DNA of 64,000 bases. Origin: J027 sp965215855 (GTDB taxonomy: Bacteria; Chloroflexota; Anaerolineae; Aggregatilineales; J027). Under the pieces are notes generated by a model. That model saw only the letters and a program-made list of their open reading frames with translations. It did no database searches and had not been told where the DNA came from. This document shows, piece after piece, positions 1 through 7,720 of this stretch. The stretch is taken from contig CBDCER010000002.1 in assembly GCA_965215855.1 (NCBI GenBank), positions 310,001 to 374,000 on the forward strand, in the 5' to 3' direction. Both the position numbers and the translations under genes were made by a program. Position 1 is the first letter of the stretch, and each line of letters begins with the position of its first letter.

Positions 1-1709
1 TGACAAAGATCGTGACAGTTGCGGAAATGCGAGCGATTGAGCAAGCTGCCGATAAGGCCGGGCACAGTTATCGGGCTATGATGGAACAAGCAGGCCGGGC
101 TGTGGCCGACCATATTATTACGGTGTTGATTAATGAAAACATTGCGCCATCCATCCTGGTGCTGGTCGGCCCTGGCAATAATGGCGGAGATGGGCTGGTC
201 GCGGCGCGTTATCTGATGGATGATCTGGCCGACACTGAAATCGCCGCCTATTTGCTCAAACCCCGCGATGATGACGACGATGTGTTCAGGGCAACCAAAG
301 AGGCAGGCGTGACGATCATTGAGGTCAAAGAAGATAAGGATTTTGAGCAGTTAAAAGCCTGGGTAGCCGATGCCAGCATCATTGTGGATGGAATGTTTGG
401 GACCGGCGCTCGCCTACCGATCAAAGGAGCAGCAGCTAAACTTCTGAAACAGGTACATCAAACGCTGGCCGAACGGGACCATATCAAGTTTTCATTGATT
501 GATCCGATTCAACCTTTGCACCTCACGGACCGTCCGGTCATTGTGGCGGTGGATTGCCCAAGTGGGTTGGATTGCGATACTGGTGAGTTGGATTCGCTGG
601 CACTCACGGCTGATTCAACTGTGACATTTGCTGCGGCCAAGCCGGGTCTGTTGAGCTTTCCGGGTGCGAATGCTGTCGGGCGGCTGCGGATCGGTGATAT
701 TGGCTTGCCAGAAAAGCTCAAAGAACACGACTCAATTAAGTTGCATCTGGCGGAGGCCATCACGGTTGGCAGCCTATTGCCAGAGCGGCCCCGCGATGGG
801 CACAAAGGCAGCTTTGGCAAAGCGATGATCGTGGCGGGCAGTACCAACTATATCGGAGCGCCATATCTGGCGGGTGACGCGGCCTATAAGGTGGGCACAG
901 GGCTGGTCACCATTGGAGCGCCACAAGTCATTGTGCCGACACTGGCCGGAATGCTGCCTGAAGCCACATGGTTGTTGCTGCCGCACGAAATGGGCGTTGT
1001 GCATGAACGCGCAGTGGAAGTTTTGCGCGAGGCGATTGAAGGCTATACGGCGCTGTTGATGGGGCCGGGTTTTGGTCAGGAAGAAGTCACTGGCAAATTC
1101 CTGCACGAGTTGTTGCAAGCTGAAGTGACTAAATTGAAGCCCAAAACACATATTGGTTTCTCTGTTCCGGTGGAAGAAGACACGAGTGAGGATGAAGTTC
1201 GTGATCCTCAGTTGCCGCCTCTGGTGATTGATGCCGATGGCTTGAATTTGTTGGCAAAAATTGATCACTGGTGGAAGCTGCTGCCACGCAATACTATCCT
1301 GACACCCCACCCCGCCGAATTTGCTCGATTGGCAAGGATAGAATCCGCCAAAGATGTCCAGGCCGACCGGTTACATCTGGCTTTGAAATATGCGAAAAAG
1401 TGGAAATGTGTGGTGGTGCTGAAAGGCGCATATACAATCGTTGCCCAACCGAATGGCAAAGCGACGATTATGCCTTTTGCTACCAGTGCGTTGGCAACGG
1501 CTGGTACAGGAGATGTGCTGGCGGGGGCTATCGTCGGGTTATTGGCGCAAGGATTGACTCCTGCCGATGCTGCTGTGGCCGGTGCTTGGATACAGGGCGC
1601 AGCGGGAAGCGTGGCGGAATTGGCACAGACAACACCCACCAGCGTGACCGCCAGAGAGATATTGGTTCATTTCCCATTCGTGATTTCTGAAGCAGAACGA
1701 ACGCGCTGA
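1..1709 (+). CDS. nnr: Bifunctional NAD(P)H-hydrate epimerase / ADP-dependent NAD(P)H-hydrate dehydratase, 5' end cut by one base
   Basis: Repairs hydrated NAD(P)H: the N-terminal YjeF-like half epimerises the S/R hydrates and the C-terminal ribokinase-like half dehydrates the S form using ADP. The N-terminal half (about residues 1-215) carries the nucleotide-binding stretch GPGNNGGDGLVAARYL. The C-terminal half carries NTILTPHPAEFARL and the kinase-fold signature TAGTGDVLAGAIVGLL. The first internal start is GTG at 12, but the frame is open to the edge and the codon at bases 0-2 reads ?TG followed by aca aag atc. The natural start is therefore probably an ATG whose A lies just outside the window (MTKIVTVAEMRAIEQ). 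Two loops unusual in length sit near residues 150-170 and 375-400. Function is confident from both family signatures. Confidence 0.95.
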   Translation, partial: TKIVTVAEMRAIEQAADKAGHSYRAMMEQAGRAVADHIITVLINENIAPSILVLVGPGNNGGDGLVAARYLMDDLADTEIAAYLLKPRDDDDDVFRATKEAGVTIIEVKEDKDFEQLKAWVADASIIVDGMFGTGARLPIKGAAAKLLKQVHQTLAERDHIKFSLIDPIQPLHLTDRPVIVAVDCPSGLDCDTGELDSLALTADSTVTFAAAKPGLLSFPGANAVGRLRIGDIGLPEKLKEHDSIKLHLAEAITVGSLLPERPRDGHKGSFGKAMIVAGSTNYIGAPYLAGDAAYKVGTGLVTIGAPQVIVPTLAGMLPEATWLLLPHEMGVVHERAVEVLREAIEGYTALLMGPGFGQEEVTGKFLHELLQAEVTKLKPKTHIGFSVPVEEDTSEDEVRDPQLPPLVIDADGLNLLAKIDHWWKLLPRNTILTPHPAEFARLARIESAKDVQADRLHLALKYAKKWKCVVVLKGAYTIVAQPNGKATIMPFATSALATAGTGDVLAGAIVGLLAQGLTPADAAVAGAWIQGAAGSVAELAQTTPTSVTAREILVHFPFVISEAERTR

Positions 1710-1744
1710 CATCTGGACGCCTGGGCCGTTGTATTGCCTAGGCG

Positions 1745-2008
1745 TCATCCTCCACTGGTATCATTGGCCTGGCGGGCAGACTCGGCGCGTTTTTGGTGAG
1801 CGATGGACTTGCCCATTTCGATAGAATCTTCAACGCTTTCACCTTGCACGCGGTCAACCACGAAACGGAAACGCTGGCGCAACTGGTCGCGAGTTTCCTC
1901 GCCGCTGCGAGGCGACATCCACAACGCAGCGATGCCACCCGTCACCATGCCAATCAAGGTTCCAAAAACAAATGTGGATGTACCACCGCCATCTTTTTGT
2001 TTCGCCAT
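1745..2008 (-). CDS. YtxH-like small membrane-anchored protein
   Basis: 87-residue protein with one N-terminal glycine-rich transmembrane helix (FVFGTLIGMVTGGIAALWM), followed by the SPRSGEETRDQLRQR stretch typical of YtxH-domain (gas-vesicle GvpP-like) proteins and a charged tail. The ATG at 2008 is chosen over an upstream TTG at 2014 because GGGA lies seven bases before it. It is the last gene of a leftward three-gene operon, 12 bases after a DUF948-like gene. In Bacillus, ytxG (DUF948) and ytxH are also neighbours, which supports the call. YtxH-family function is general-stress or envelope related and not biochemically defined. No catalytic residues are visible. Confidence 0.75.
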   Translation of the reverse strand: MAKQKDGGGTSTFVFGTLIGMVTGGIAALWMSPRSGEETRDQLRQRFRFVVDRVQGESVEDSIEMGKSIAHQKRAESARQANDTSGG

Positions 2009-2020
2009 GCCCAATTCCCT

Positions 2021-2662
2021 TTAATCCTGCTTCTTTTGAACATCTGATTTCTCGGTTTCGGATTTGCTTAATGGCTTTTGTTCAGCGTCCTCATTTTTCT
2101 CAGGAGTCGCATCCTCCACACTGACGGCAGACGGCTTAGATTTTATGGCGCGGCGCAAACGCCACATTTCGCGGACAAAGGTGAACGTTCCGGCTGCTGC
2201 CGATCTGGAGCGAATGACGGGTTGTGTAACTTGCTCGCTCATGAATTTGGCCGTGCCGCGCATGGTGTCGGCGGCCTGCTGGGCGCTATCGACAACGGGT
2301 TTGATCTCGTTTTGGAGGACATTCAACAGCAGCGATAATTGCCAGATCATCACGACGAGGGCAATGCCAATGACGATTCCTTCCAGCACCAACAGGATCA
2401 CAAACAGGTCACGGATGAGGGCCGTGAAGCTGGCGGCGTCTTCCCAGGTTCCACCGAGCAAGCCAATTCCAAAGGCAATCAGTGCCAGGACAATGCAAAC
2501 GGCAATCATCCCGCCGACAATCAGCATCATCACCGTTGTCGCACTTCGCCTGTTGGAATCTTCTTCAGCCGGTGATTCTTCCGGCGGTTCATCGGTTGAT
2601 TTAGGTAGCTTTTCCTGTTTCGGCGCTTCGGCCTTGTTATCTTTTTCAGCTTCTTCCGACAT
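2021..2662 (-). CDS. DUF948/YtxG-like membrane protein
   Basis: 213 residues. The first 45 are acidic and low complexity, followed by two transmembrane segments (about residues 44-72 and 85-112). A helical region, NEIKPVVDSAQQAADTMRG, then resembles the post-membrane helix of DUF948 proteins, and the tail is charged and disordered. The ATG at 2662 has AAGGA six bases upstream and is preferred to the TTG just before it. It sits between an 88-residue membrane protein and a YtxH-like protein in one leftward operon. The DUF948 assignment rests on the helix pattern and the YtxH neighbour. A structural envelope role is inferred, and no enzymatic motif is seen. Confidence 0.6.
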   Translation of the reverse strand: MSEEAEKDNKAEAPKQEKLPKSTDEPPEESPAEEDSNRRSATTVMMLIVGGMIAVCIVLALIAFGIGLLGGTWEDAASFTALIRDLFVILLVLEGIVIGIALVVMIWQLSLLLNVLQNEIKPVVDSAQQAADTMRGTAKFMSEQVTQPVIRSRSAAAGTFTFVREMWRLRRAIKSKPSAVSVEDATPEKNEDAEQKPLSKSETEKSDVQKKQD

Positions 2663-2674
2663 CAAAAGTCCTTT

Positions 2675-2941
2675 TTAAGTTCTGGCGGGAAATCGGGTAA
2701 GGATAGCAGCCACTATCAAAGCGACAAAAGCGCCAACCGTCGCGTTCAGCATATTCAATGGGCCAATATCCAAGAATTCCACTCCCAACAAATCGCCCGA
2801 AATATGACCGAGGGCGAAACCAATCCAGCTTGCCAGGAAAAACAACGCCAGGCGGCGGACATCGCCACCGACCACAAAATGAAACGCGGAGCCATAAAAC
2901 GTGGCGAGTACAAAACCAAATACAAATGATGGACCTGGCAT
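2675..2941 (-). CDS. Small integral membrane protein of unknown function
   Basis: 88 residues, almost entirely hydrophobic, with three likely membrane helices (about residues 5-22, 28-47 and 60-82) separated by short glycine-rich turns. ATG start. It is the first gene of the leftward operon that continues into the DUF948-like and YtxH-like genes, with a 12-base gap. I do not recognise a family. Its position suggests it belongs to the same envelope-associated unit. The roughly 200 bases between it and the next rightward gene should hold two divergent promoters, but I see no strong consensus there. Confidence 0.6.
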   Translation of the reverse strand: MPGPSFVFGFVLATFYGSAFHFVVGGDVRRLALFFLASWIGFALGHISGDLLGVEFLDIGPLNMLNATVGAFVALIVAAILTRFPART

Positions 2942-3146
2942 TATCTACTATATCAACTCAGCGTTATTTCGGACACTATGATGTGAGCTAGTTTAGCATA
3001 GAGTCAATGGAGAAACGACCAATTTACTGATCAACGATCACAGTTTTTTGGAAATCTGGGTCTAGGCATTTGCGACAGCTTGCAATATAGTTGAGACGTG
3101 GTTTAATCTTTAATCAATGTTTTTTTAACTTCAGGAAATATAAAAC

Positions 3147-4427
3147 GTGACGCTGATCGACCAGCGCATTTTAATTCCAGCACCCATGCAAGCCGTATGG
3201 GAGGTGATTGCCGATCATCGCCAGCTTCCTCAGTGGCGAGCGGATGTGGCAACAGTTTCCATGTTAAGCACTCGGCCCGATATCTCTGGCACGCGCCGCC
3301 GCATCACGCCTAAAAACAGTCACAAAGATATTATCGAAGAGATACGAGTCTGGTATGCGGGCGTGGGGTACGAATATACGATTATCGAAGGCAATCCCTT
3401 CAAGTCGTTTGTGTCACGCATTCGATTGCAAGCCACACCCGATGGCACAATTGTGCAGTGGACGATTTCGTATGAGCTGGGCGGCATCCTGAAACGCATA
3501 TTCAGTGGCCGACGTCGCCGTCGCCAACTGGAGAGGCTCACCGCCGAGAGCCTGCGGGCGCTACGACGTCGGCTGGAAGGCATGGGGATACAGCTCGATC
3601 AGCAGTATCGAGACAAAACGCGCATTCAAGAAGCGCCTGATGCTGATTCTAGAGCCGAATATGGTGCAAAATTGATCGCCACACAGCCGGAGAAAGCAAC
3701 AGCCGTCCCCGATAATCCGGCTATCGAAGAACCGCCCATTAAGCTGGAAGATACCCCCAGTGTGCCGCGTGTGATTCCGCCCTCGTTCCTGGTGGATGCG
3801 CTGACGCCCGCTCAAGAAACACCAGCAGGCGATAGTGATACGCAGCCCCGCCCGTCAATCGAAATCGAAGAGCCACTGCCAACCGAAGATGACACTCGAC
3901 CGCGCACGGCAATAGCAGAACCTGATGCTGAAGAGATTGACTCTCCTGCGCCAGCGACACCTGTTATCGTGGATGAAGAAGAGGAGGAGGACGACCCTGA
4001 AGTTTATTCCGATTTGCCACCCCCAACGGGTAAGCGCGACACCGGACAAATCAGCATCTGGGATGTGTTTGGGATGGACCGGCCCAAAGATGAGTTGACG
4101 ACGATCATTGATGAATTGAAAACAGGTGAGCATCCGGTCGTGTCAGTAGAAGATGAAGATAGTGAGCAACCGGAAGAGACAGTTGATCCAGAACAACTAT
4201 TTCCTGGCGTTAATCCCGCGCCACAGGCCGCGCTCGATAACCCAAAAACCGGACTGACGGCTTTGGATCGGTGGCTGGCGGAGGACGAACCGCCTATTCC
4301 TGGTAGCGCCAGCAGCACCATCAAGACGATTGTTCGTCCACCCAAATCAAAACGGCGGGGGGGATTGCGACAAATGGCAAAACAACGCGGCCTGCGAATT
4401 CGCCGCCCACGCCGTCGCCAAAAATAA
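3147..4427 (+). CDS. SRPBCC (START-like) domain protein with long disordered acidic tail
   Basis: 426 residues with a GTG start. Residues 1-150 form an SRPBCC/polyketide-cyclase-like fold: LIDQRILIPAPMQAVWEVI opens the helix-grip pattern and the segment ends in a basic helix (RRRRRQLERLTAESLRALRRR). This class binds hydrophobic ligands or lipids. Residues 160-400 are rich in Pro, Glu and Asp and look disordered, including a run of Glu/Asp near 276-286. The last 30 residues are strongly basic (SKRRGGLRQMAKQRGLRIRR). No signal peptide or membrane segment is visible, so it is probably cytoplasmic. The ligand is not predictable, and the acidic-then-basic tail could bind protein or nucleic acid (inference). 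Confidence 0.7.
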   Translation: MTLIDQRILIPAPMQAVWEVIADHRQLPQWRADVATVSMLSTRPDISGTRRRITPKNSHKDIIEEIRVWYAGVGYEYTIIEGNPFKSFVSRIRLQATPDGTIVQWTISYELGGILKRIFSGRRRRRQLERLTAESLRALRRRLEGMGIQLDQQYRDKTRIQEAPDADSRAEYGAKLIATQPEKATAVPDNPAIEEPPIKLEDTPSVPRVIPPSFLVDALTPAQETPAGDSDTQPRPSIEIEEPLPTEDDTRPRTAIAEPDAEEIDSPAPATPVIVDEEEEEDDPEVYSDLPPPTGKRDTGQISIWDVFGMDRPKDELTTIIDELKTGEHPVVSVEDEDSEQPEETVDPEQLFPGVNPAPQAALDNPKTGLTALDRWLAEDEPPIPGSASSTIKTIVRPPKSKRRGGLRQMAKQRGLRIRRPRRRQK

Positions 4428-4450
4428 AAAAACTGCCTTGAACAGGCAGT
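4420..4450 (-). terminator. Rho-independent terminator of tRNA-His
   Basis: Read leftward, a 7-bp stem ACTGCCT/AGGCAGT with a five-base loop is followed by a T tract (TTTTTTATTTTT). It lies just past the tRNA 3' end and overlaps the last codons of the convergent SRPBCC gene. Confidence 0.85.
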
Positions 4451-4455
4451 AATAG

Positions 4456-4529
4456 GGTGGGTAATGGGATTCGAACCCACGATCTTCTCATCCACAGTGA
4501 GACGTCATAACCGCTAGACCATACCCACC
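4456..4529 (-). tRNA. tRNA-His (anticodon GTG)
   Basis: A cloverleaf can be folded on the minus strand. The acceptor stem is GTGGGTA/TACCCAC, with an extra G at 4529 facing C at 4456, which is the G-1:C73 identity pair of histidine tRNA. The D arm starts GTCTAGCGG. The anticodon stem is TCTCA/TGAGA around loop CTGTGGA, with anticodon GTG at 4493-4495. The T arm is GTGGG-TTCGAAT-CCCAT. CCA is not encoded. A terminator follows immediately and a promoter-like pair precedes it. Confidence 0.97.
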
Positions 4530-4543
4530 ATATGAACGCTCAT

Positions 4544-4572
4544 AGTCTAGCATAAATCCGCTAATTTGTCAC
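4544..4572 (-). promoter_or_regulatory. Likely sigma-70-type promoter of tRNA-His
   Basis: On the minus strand, GTGACA (4572-4567) is separated by 17 bases from TAGACT (4549-4544), about 15 bases upstream of the tRNA 5' end. The match to TTGACA/TATAAT is moderate, and position and spacing are right. Confidence 0.5.
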
Positions 4573-4581
4573 CGCCGAATT

Positions 4582-5439
4582 TCAGTCTAATTTGTCGATG
4601 AAGTCGCGGGCCGTCTCCTCTGGGCTTAAGCCAACTTCACCATAAGCGTCGCGCAACGCTTCCTGATGACGGATCATCCAAACATAGAGATCGGTCTCGG
4701 TCCGGTTGGGAAACTGATCCAGCAAATCATATTGGCGGATAACGTCCACCATCGGCATATACACGTTGTCGTACCAACTGGTGGTGGCGTCATCCCAGGA
4801 AACGTCACGTTGTTGCTCCAAACCCAGAAAATAGCAGTGAACCTCGATATGTCGAATGATCTGGCGATACATACCCGGCTCAGTCAGAATAACCTGGCTG
4901 CCAGGACGTAATACATTCAGGTGTGTTTGTTGAAGAAAGTCAGCATAGCCCGCTTTGATAGACAACTCTTGGGGTGTTGTGTTTTCATCGAATGGGATGT
5001 CGGTGGGAACGTCAATCACGTAGCCCTCGATGGTAGGTTGGCCGAGTTGGCGGGCCACCGACACCCGATGGTTACCGTCGATCACAAAATAAGCGTTGCC
5101 CACCTTGTAGACTTCAATAGGCGGAAAGCCCTGACTGCCGTGTGCTAATGCACTCAGGCGCTGCCAGCGTTCCTGATTGACGGTATTGCGTGGCAGAAAA
5201 GAGCGGGTAAAGTCGTGATAGCGCCCGACCGTGCCGACGATTTTGCCGAGAGGAATATCCTGGAGGCCCAGGTGGCGCTGTCCATGCAAATGCAATTGTT
5301 TTTGCACGTCCTCGAACCGCAGTAGCTCGGTGGATTTGCCAGTCAGATGCGCCCACATTTCCGACCAGAATGCTTTGGAACGTGCGCTTTTGAAATCGCG
5401 CCGTGCCGCAGCACGAACAAGGGTTCCTTCATGATCCAT
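4582..5439 (-). CDS. ParB/Srx-like N-terminal domain protein, function unknown
   Basis: 285 residues. The middle segment VYKVGNAYFVIDGNHRVSVA matches the ParB/sulfiredoxin-fold core, where a D-G-x-H-R motif binds nucleotide. It is preceded by LQDIPLGKIVGTVGRYHDF. The C-terminal 130 residues are conserved-looking (EVHCYFLGLEQQRDVSWDDA, RTETDLYVWMIRHQ) but carry no motif I can name. No DNA-binding helix-turn-helix is evident, so it is not a chromosome-partitioning ParB. The ATG at 5439 has AAAGG upstream. It is translated five bases after the metallophosphoesterase stop in the same leftward operon. A nucleotide-dependent role together with the phosphoesterase is a reasonable inference. Confidence 0.65.
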   Translation of the reverse strand: MDHEGTLVRAAARRDFKSARSKAFWSEMWAHLTGKSTELLRFEDVQKQLHLHGQRHLGLQDIPLGKIVGTVGRYHDFTRSFLPRNTVNQERWQRLSALAHGSQGFPPIEVYKVGNAYFVIDGNHRVSVARQLGQPTIEGYVIDVPTDIPFDENTTPQELSIKAGYADFLQQTHLNVLRPGSQVILTEPGMYRQIIRHIEVHCYFLGLEQQRDVSWDDATTSWYDNVYMPMVDVIRQYDLLDQFPNRTETDLYVWMIRHQEALRDAYGEVGLSPEETARDFIDKLD

Positions 5440-5444
5440 GACGA

Positions 5445-6074
5445 TCAGCCTTTCTCAGTCGCTTCTTTGTTTCCCAGGTCAATAACCATTTTGGGATTAA
5501 TGTTTATCACTTGCGTTTTCAAAAACTGAGTTTCACGCGACGCACGGCGATCATATAAATCGACATGACCATGAATAAAATAACGAGGTTGTGCCCAACG
5601 AATGAGTAGTCGGAAAGCATTGAACCCCCGATGTGCCCAGTCCTTACCATCATTGATATTTTTGGGCGGGCTGTGGGCAACCACCAGATCAACACCATAT
5701 TCCTTTAACGCTCGCCGCATCAATAGACCAGGCAGTAAACGCAACACATTGCCCAGCATGGCGGAATCGGTATATTGGATGTCAGCTTTGTTATAGCGGA
5801 TCGAACCTTCTAAGCCCAGCAACGTATAGCCGCGGAAGGTCTCGATACGGCGGTGCAAGTTGATGCCGCCTGGCTTATCGTCGGTATAGCGATGATCGTG
5901 GTTGCCACGCACGTAATATAACGGTAGTGACAACACTGATGCGATAAAGTCCACATAGTCCGCATCCAAATCACCACAACTCACCAATACACTAGCATCG
6001 CCATACTGTCGCCGTAAAAACTCACCATCATTGAGTTGTGGTAAGCGGTTGTCGCTGATGGCGAACACTTTCAT
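5445..6074 (-). CDS. Calcineurin-like metallophosphoesterase with altered metal ligands
   Basis: 209 residues of the metallophosphoesterase fold. Visible blocks are SCGDLDADYV (GD block), YYVRGNHDHRY (GNHD block), VVAHSPP (His block) and FIHGHVDLYD. Two canonical ligand positions differ: the opening D-x-H is ISDNR, without the His, and the closing G-H-x-H is GHVD. The fold and the remaining Asp, Asn and His ligands are intact, so activity with a different metal geometry is possible. The substrate is unknown. It is the first gene of a two-gene leftward operon with the ParB-like gene. Confidence 0.8.
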   Translation of the reverse strand: MKVFAISDNRLPQLNDGEFLRRQYGDASVLVSCGDLDADYVDFIASVLSLPLYYVRGNHDHRYTDDKPGGINLHRRIETFRGYTLLGLEGSIRYNKADIQYTDSAMLGNVLRLLPGLLMRRALKEYGVDLVVAHSPPKNINDGKDWAHRGFNAFRLLIRWAQPRYFIHGHVDLYDRRASRETQFLKTQVININPKMVIDLGNKEATEKG

Positions 6075-6246
6075 CGAGAATACACACTCTCAGCCCAATC
6101 CGGGCACAATTTTAGAACTTTGTACAATATTGGATCACGGTGCTGGCAGTTTGCACAACGCATTATAACATGCGATTCAGGCAAAAATTAACGGCTGCGA
6201 ACAGCCGTCCGATTTCTGGATGAATGCGGTGAAACAAAGGCTGATG

Positions 6247-6717
6247 CTATTGATAGGTTTGGCGGCGACGGTGGCGCGGCGTAGGTTGCGATGTGGATGC
6301 CTCCCAACCATCGGGAAATAACGCTAGATCAAGGGCCGTCCATAAACGACGTGCATCTGCATTATTGATTTGAATGACCCAGGACTCTTGCCCCACCCGA
6401 CCCGTGATTTCCAATAGATCGTCTTCTGTACAAGTCACGTTGGCATGAATCGTCACGGTCGGGCTGAGGTTAGCAATATTGAGCGGGGCCGTCGAAACTA
6501 GAGTAGTCACTTTGGGTGCTTTTTCAGGAAAAAGACACAGGGTCAGGCGAAACCACATCAAACGCGCTGCCCGCTGACTGAGTACCTGTTTCCATGCTTT
6601 GTTGGCTGTGTCATCTTCGACCTGGCGCGTTCCTCCGATCACCAGTGTTTCTTCACCGGGACGAGTCCGCACATAGAGGTTAGCGCAGAGGCCGAACTCT
6701 TCTTGGTTAGGCTGCAC
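6247..6717 (-). CDS. Hypothetical protein
   Basis: 156 residues, soluble, with no family I recognise. Alternating beta-strand-like segments (ANLYVRTRPGEETLVIGG, TVTIHANVTCTEDDLLEITG, SWVIQINNADARRLWTALD) suggest a compact alpha/beta fold, and the last 15 residues are basic. A perfect AGGAGG lies seven bases before the GTG at 6717, and a TTG directly before it could also serve. It is monocistronic and leftward, and its upstream region contains a 206-bp MITE-like insertion about 90 bases before the start codon. That insertion could alter or supply its promoter (inference). Confidence 0.55.
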   Translation of the reverse strand: MQPNQEEFGLCANLYVRTRPGEETLVIGGTRQVEDDTANKAWKQVLSQRAARLMWFRLTLCLFPEKAPKVTTLVSTAPLNIANLSPTVTIHANVTCTEDDLLEITGRVGQESWVIQINNADARRLWTALDLALFPDGWEASTSQPTPRHRRRQTYQ

Positions 6718-6798
6718 CAAACTGCCTCCTATTGATATGGAGACGGTGCTTTATTCCTCCATATCCTGCATTAATTATGAGCAAAGCTAAATAGATCT

Positions 6799-7022
6799 AG
6801 AGTATAGTAGGGCAATCGCATATCAAACCTTAATTCTCGAACAATGAGCCATTATGACCTTCAAAATCCCCAATAATCGAACCGAATTTGCAGCTTTGAC
6901 ATTGAGTGTTGCGCTGAATACCCGATAACCTTATCGGATGCATAGATCAAATGAGGTCAAGAGGGTTCAATAAGGCCCATTTTTCCATTAAGAAAGCATA
7001 TGCGATTGCCCTAAGAGTATAG
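6799..7022. mobile_element. MITE-like element (206 bp) with 9-bp target duplication
   Basis: The element spans 6808-7013. Its ends are a perfect 16-bp inverted repeat, TAGGGCAATCGCATAT (6808-6823 and 6998-7013 inverted), extended imperfectly by CTTAAT at the same offset on each side. Immediately outside lie identical 9-bp direct repeats AGAGTATAG (6799-6807 and 7014-7022), a textbook target-site duplication. The interior has no credible ORF but contains the perfect hairpin CCGATAA-CC-TTATCGG (6922-6937). It is therefore non-autonomous and must have been moved by a transposase elsewhere. The 9-bp duplication fits several DDE families, and I do not assign one. It fills the gap between two leftward genes. 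Confidence 0.88.
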
Positions 7023-7065
7023 CAGTTTATTCTTTATTGTACCTCAATTATTCGGTTTTGGGTAA

Positions 7066-7100
7066 GCAAAAGCGCGAGTTTATCATTACAAACCCGCGCT
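7066..7100 (-). terminator. Terminator after the sufT-like gene
   Basis: On the minus strand, an 11-bp stem with one mismatch (AGCGCGGGTTT/AAACTCGCGCT) and an eight-base loop is followed by TTTTGCTT. It lies 27 bases past the stop codon of the leftward sufT-like gene. Confidence 0.7.
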
Positions 7101-7127
7101 GAAAACATTCGTGGATCAGCTTCGGGG

Positions 7128-7454
7128 CTAAAAGAGACCCCAATCGTCGGCAGCACCCTCCTCCATCATCGAGGGGTCCCACATTTCCAGGCCCATTTCA
7201 ATGGTAGCGGGCATACCCGCCGCTTCCTGAGCCACACGGCGCGTTTGCTCCATAATTTGTGGACCATATGGGCAAAACGGCGTGGTCAGAATCATGATGA
7301 CGTGGATATTCTTCTCGTTGACGTCCACATGGCGCACCAGGCCCAATGTCACCACGTCCATGCCGATTTCGGGATCGACAACACTGCGGAGTGCTTCGCG
7401 CACATGTTCTTCCAGGGCTTTGATTTCTTCTTCAGTCTTGGGATTATCACTCAT
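7128..7454 (-). CDS. sufT: SufT/MIP18-family (DUF59) iron-sulfur assembly protein
   Basis: 108-residue DUF59 protein, the family of SufT, PaaD and eukaryotic CIA2, which helps mature iron-sulfur proteins. Visible features are VREALRSVVDPEIGMDVVTLGLV, shortened here to the conserved VVDPEIG and TLGLV elements, and the Cys-bearing loop TTPFCPYGPQI. Family members also have hydrophobic Pro motifs after the Cys. The start at 7454 (MSDNPKTEEE) is preferred to an upstream ATG at 7502 because GAGGAG lies about 12 bases before it and the family begins there. It is encoded divergently from sufC, which supports an iron-sulfur role. A terminator follows. Confidence 0.85.
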   Translation of the reverse strand: MSDNPKTEEEIKALEEHVREALRSVVDPEIGMDVVTLGLVRHVDVNEKNIHVIMILTTPFCPYGPQIMEQTRRVAQEAAGMPATIEMGLEMWDPSMMEEGAADDWGLF

Positions 7455-7580
7455 CGAACAATTGCTCTCCTCGACATTTTCAAAAAAGTCTACCATTGGC
7501 ATTGATGGGAGTCAATTAATCTAATATTCTTTTTATTTATTCTTAAACACAGCACGAATCGGCGCGTAAAAAGCGAATAT

Positions 7581-7601
7581 AAGAATTATTATAATATTCT
7601 T
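7581..7601. promoter_or_regulatory. AT-rich imperfect palindrome upstream of sufC
   Basis: AAGAATTATTATAATATTCT lies just upstream of the sufC promoter and reads nearly the same on both strands. Its position, next to the -35 box between divergent sufT-like and sufC genes, fits an iron- or Fe-S-responsive operator. It does not match the cyanobacterial SufR box, and AT-richness alone could produce it. Confidence 0.3.
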
Positions 7602-7609
7602 TTGGTTTA

Positions 7610-7639
7610 TTGACAGCCCTCGAAACCGCATGGTATACT
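7610..7639 (+). promoter_or_regulatory. sigma-70-type promoter of the suf operon
   Basis: A perfect TTGACA (7610-7615), an 18-base spacer and TATACT (7634-7639) lie about 80 bases upstream of the sufC ATG. This is one of the strongest promoter matches in the window. Confidence 0.8.
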
Positions 7640-7720
7640 CGCTTGATGCGGTGAGACAAAGGATTTCCCCTCTATCTTGCCCAAACAAACCCCAAATTCC
7701 GAGGAGGAAAATCATTCGTC

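Noticed and set aside
2064..2678. A 204-residue Ser/Ala-rich frame opposite the DUF948-like gene
   Set aside because: Complement of a membrane and disordered protein; no start signal, and the opposite strand has a better-supported gene in a compact operon.
7581..7601. Assigning the palindrome upstream of sufC to SufR, IscR or Fur
   Set aside because: It matches none of their consensus sites well; only a generic operator candidate is listed.
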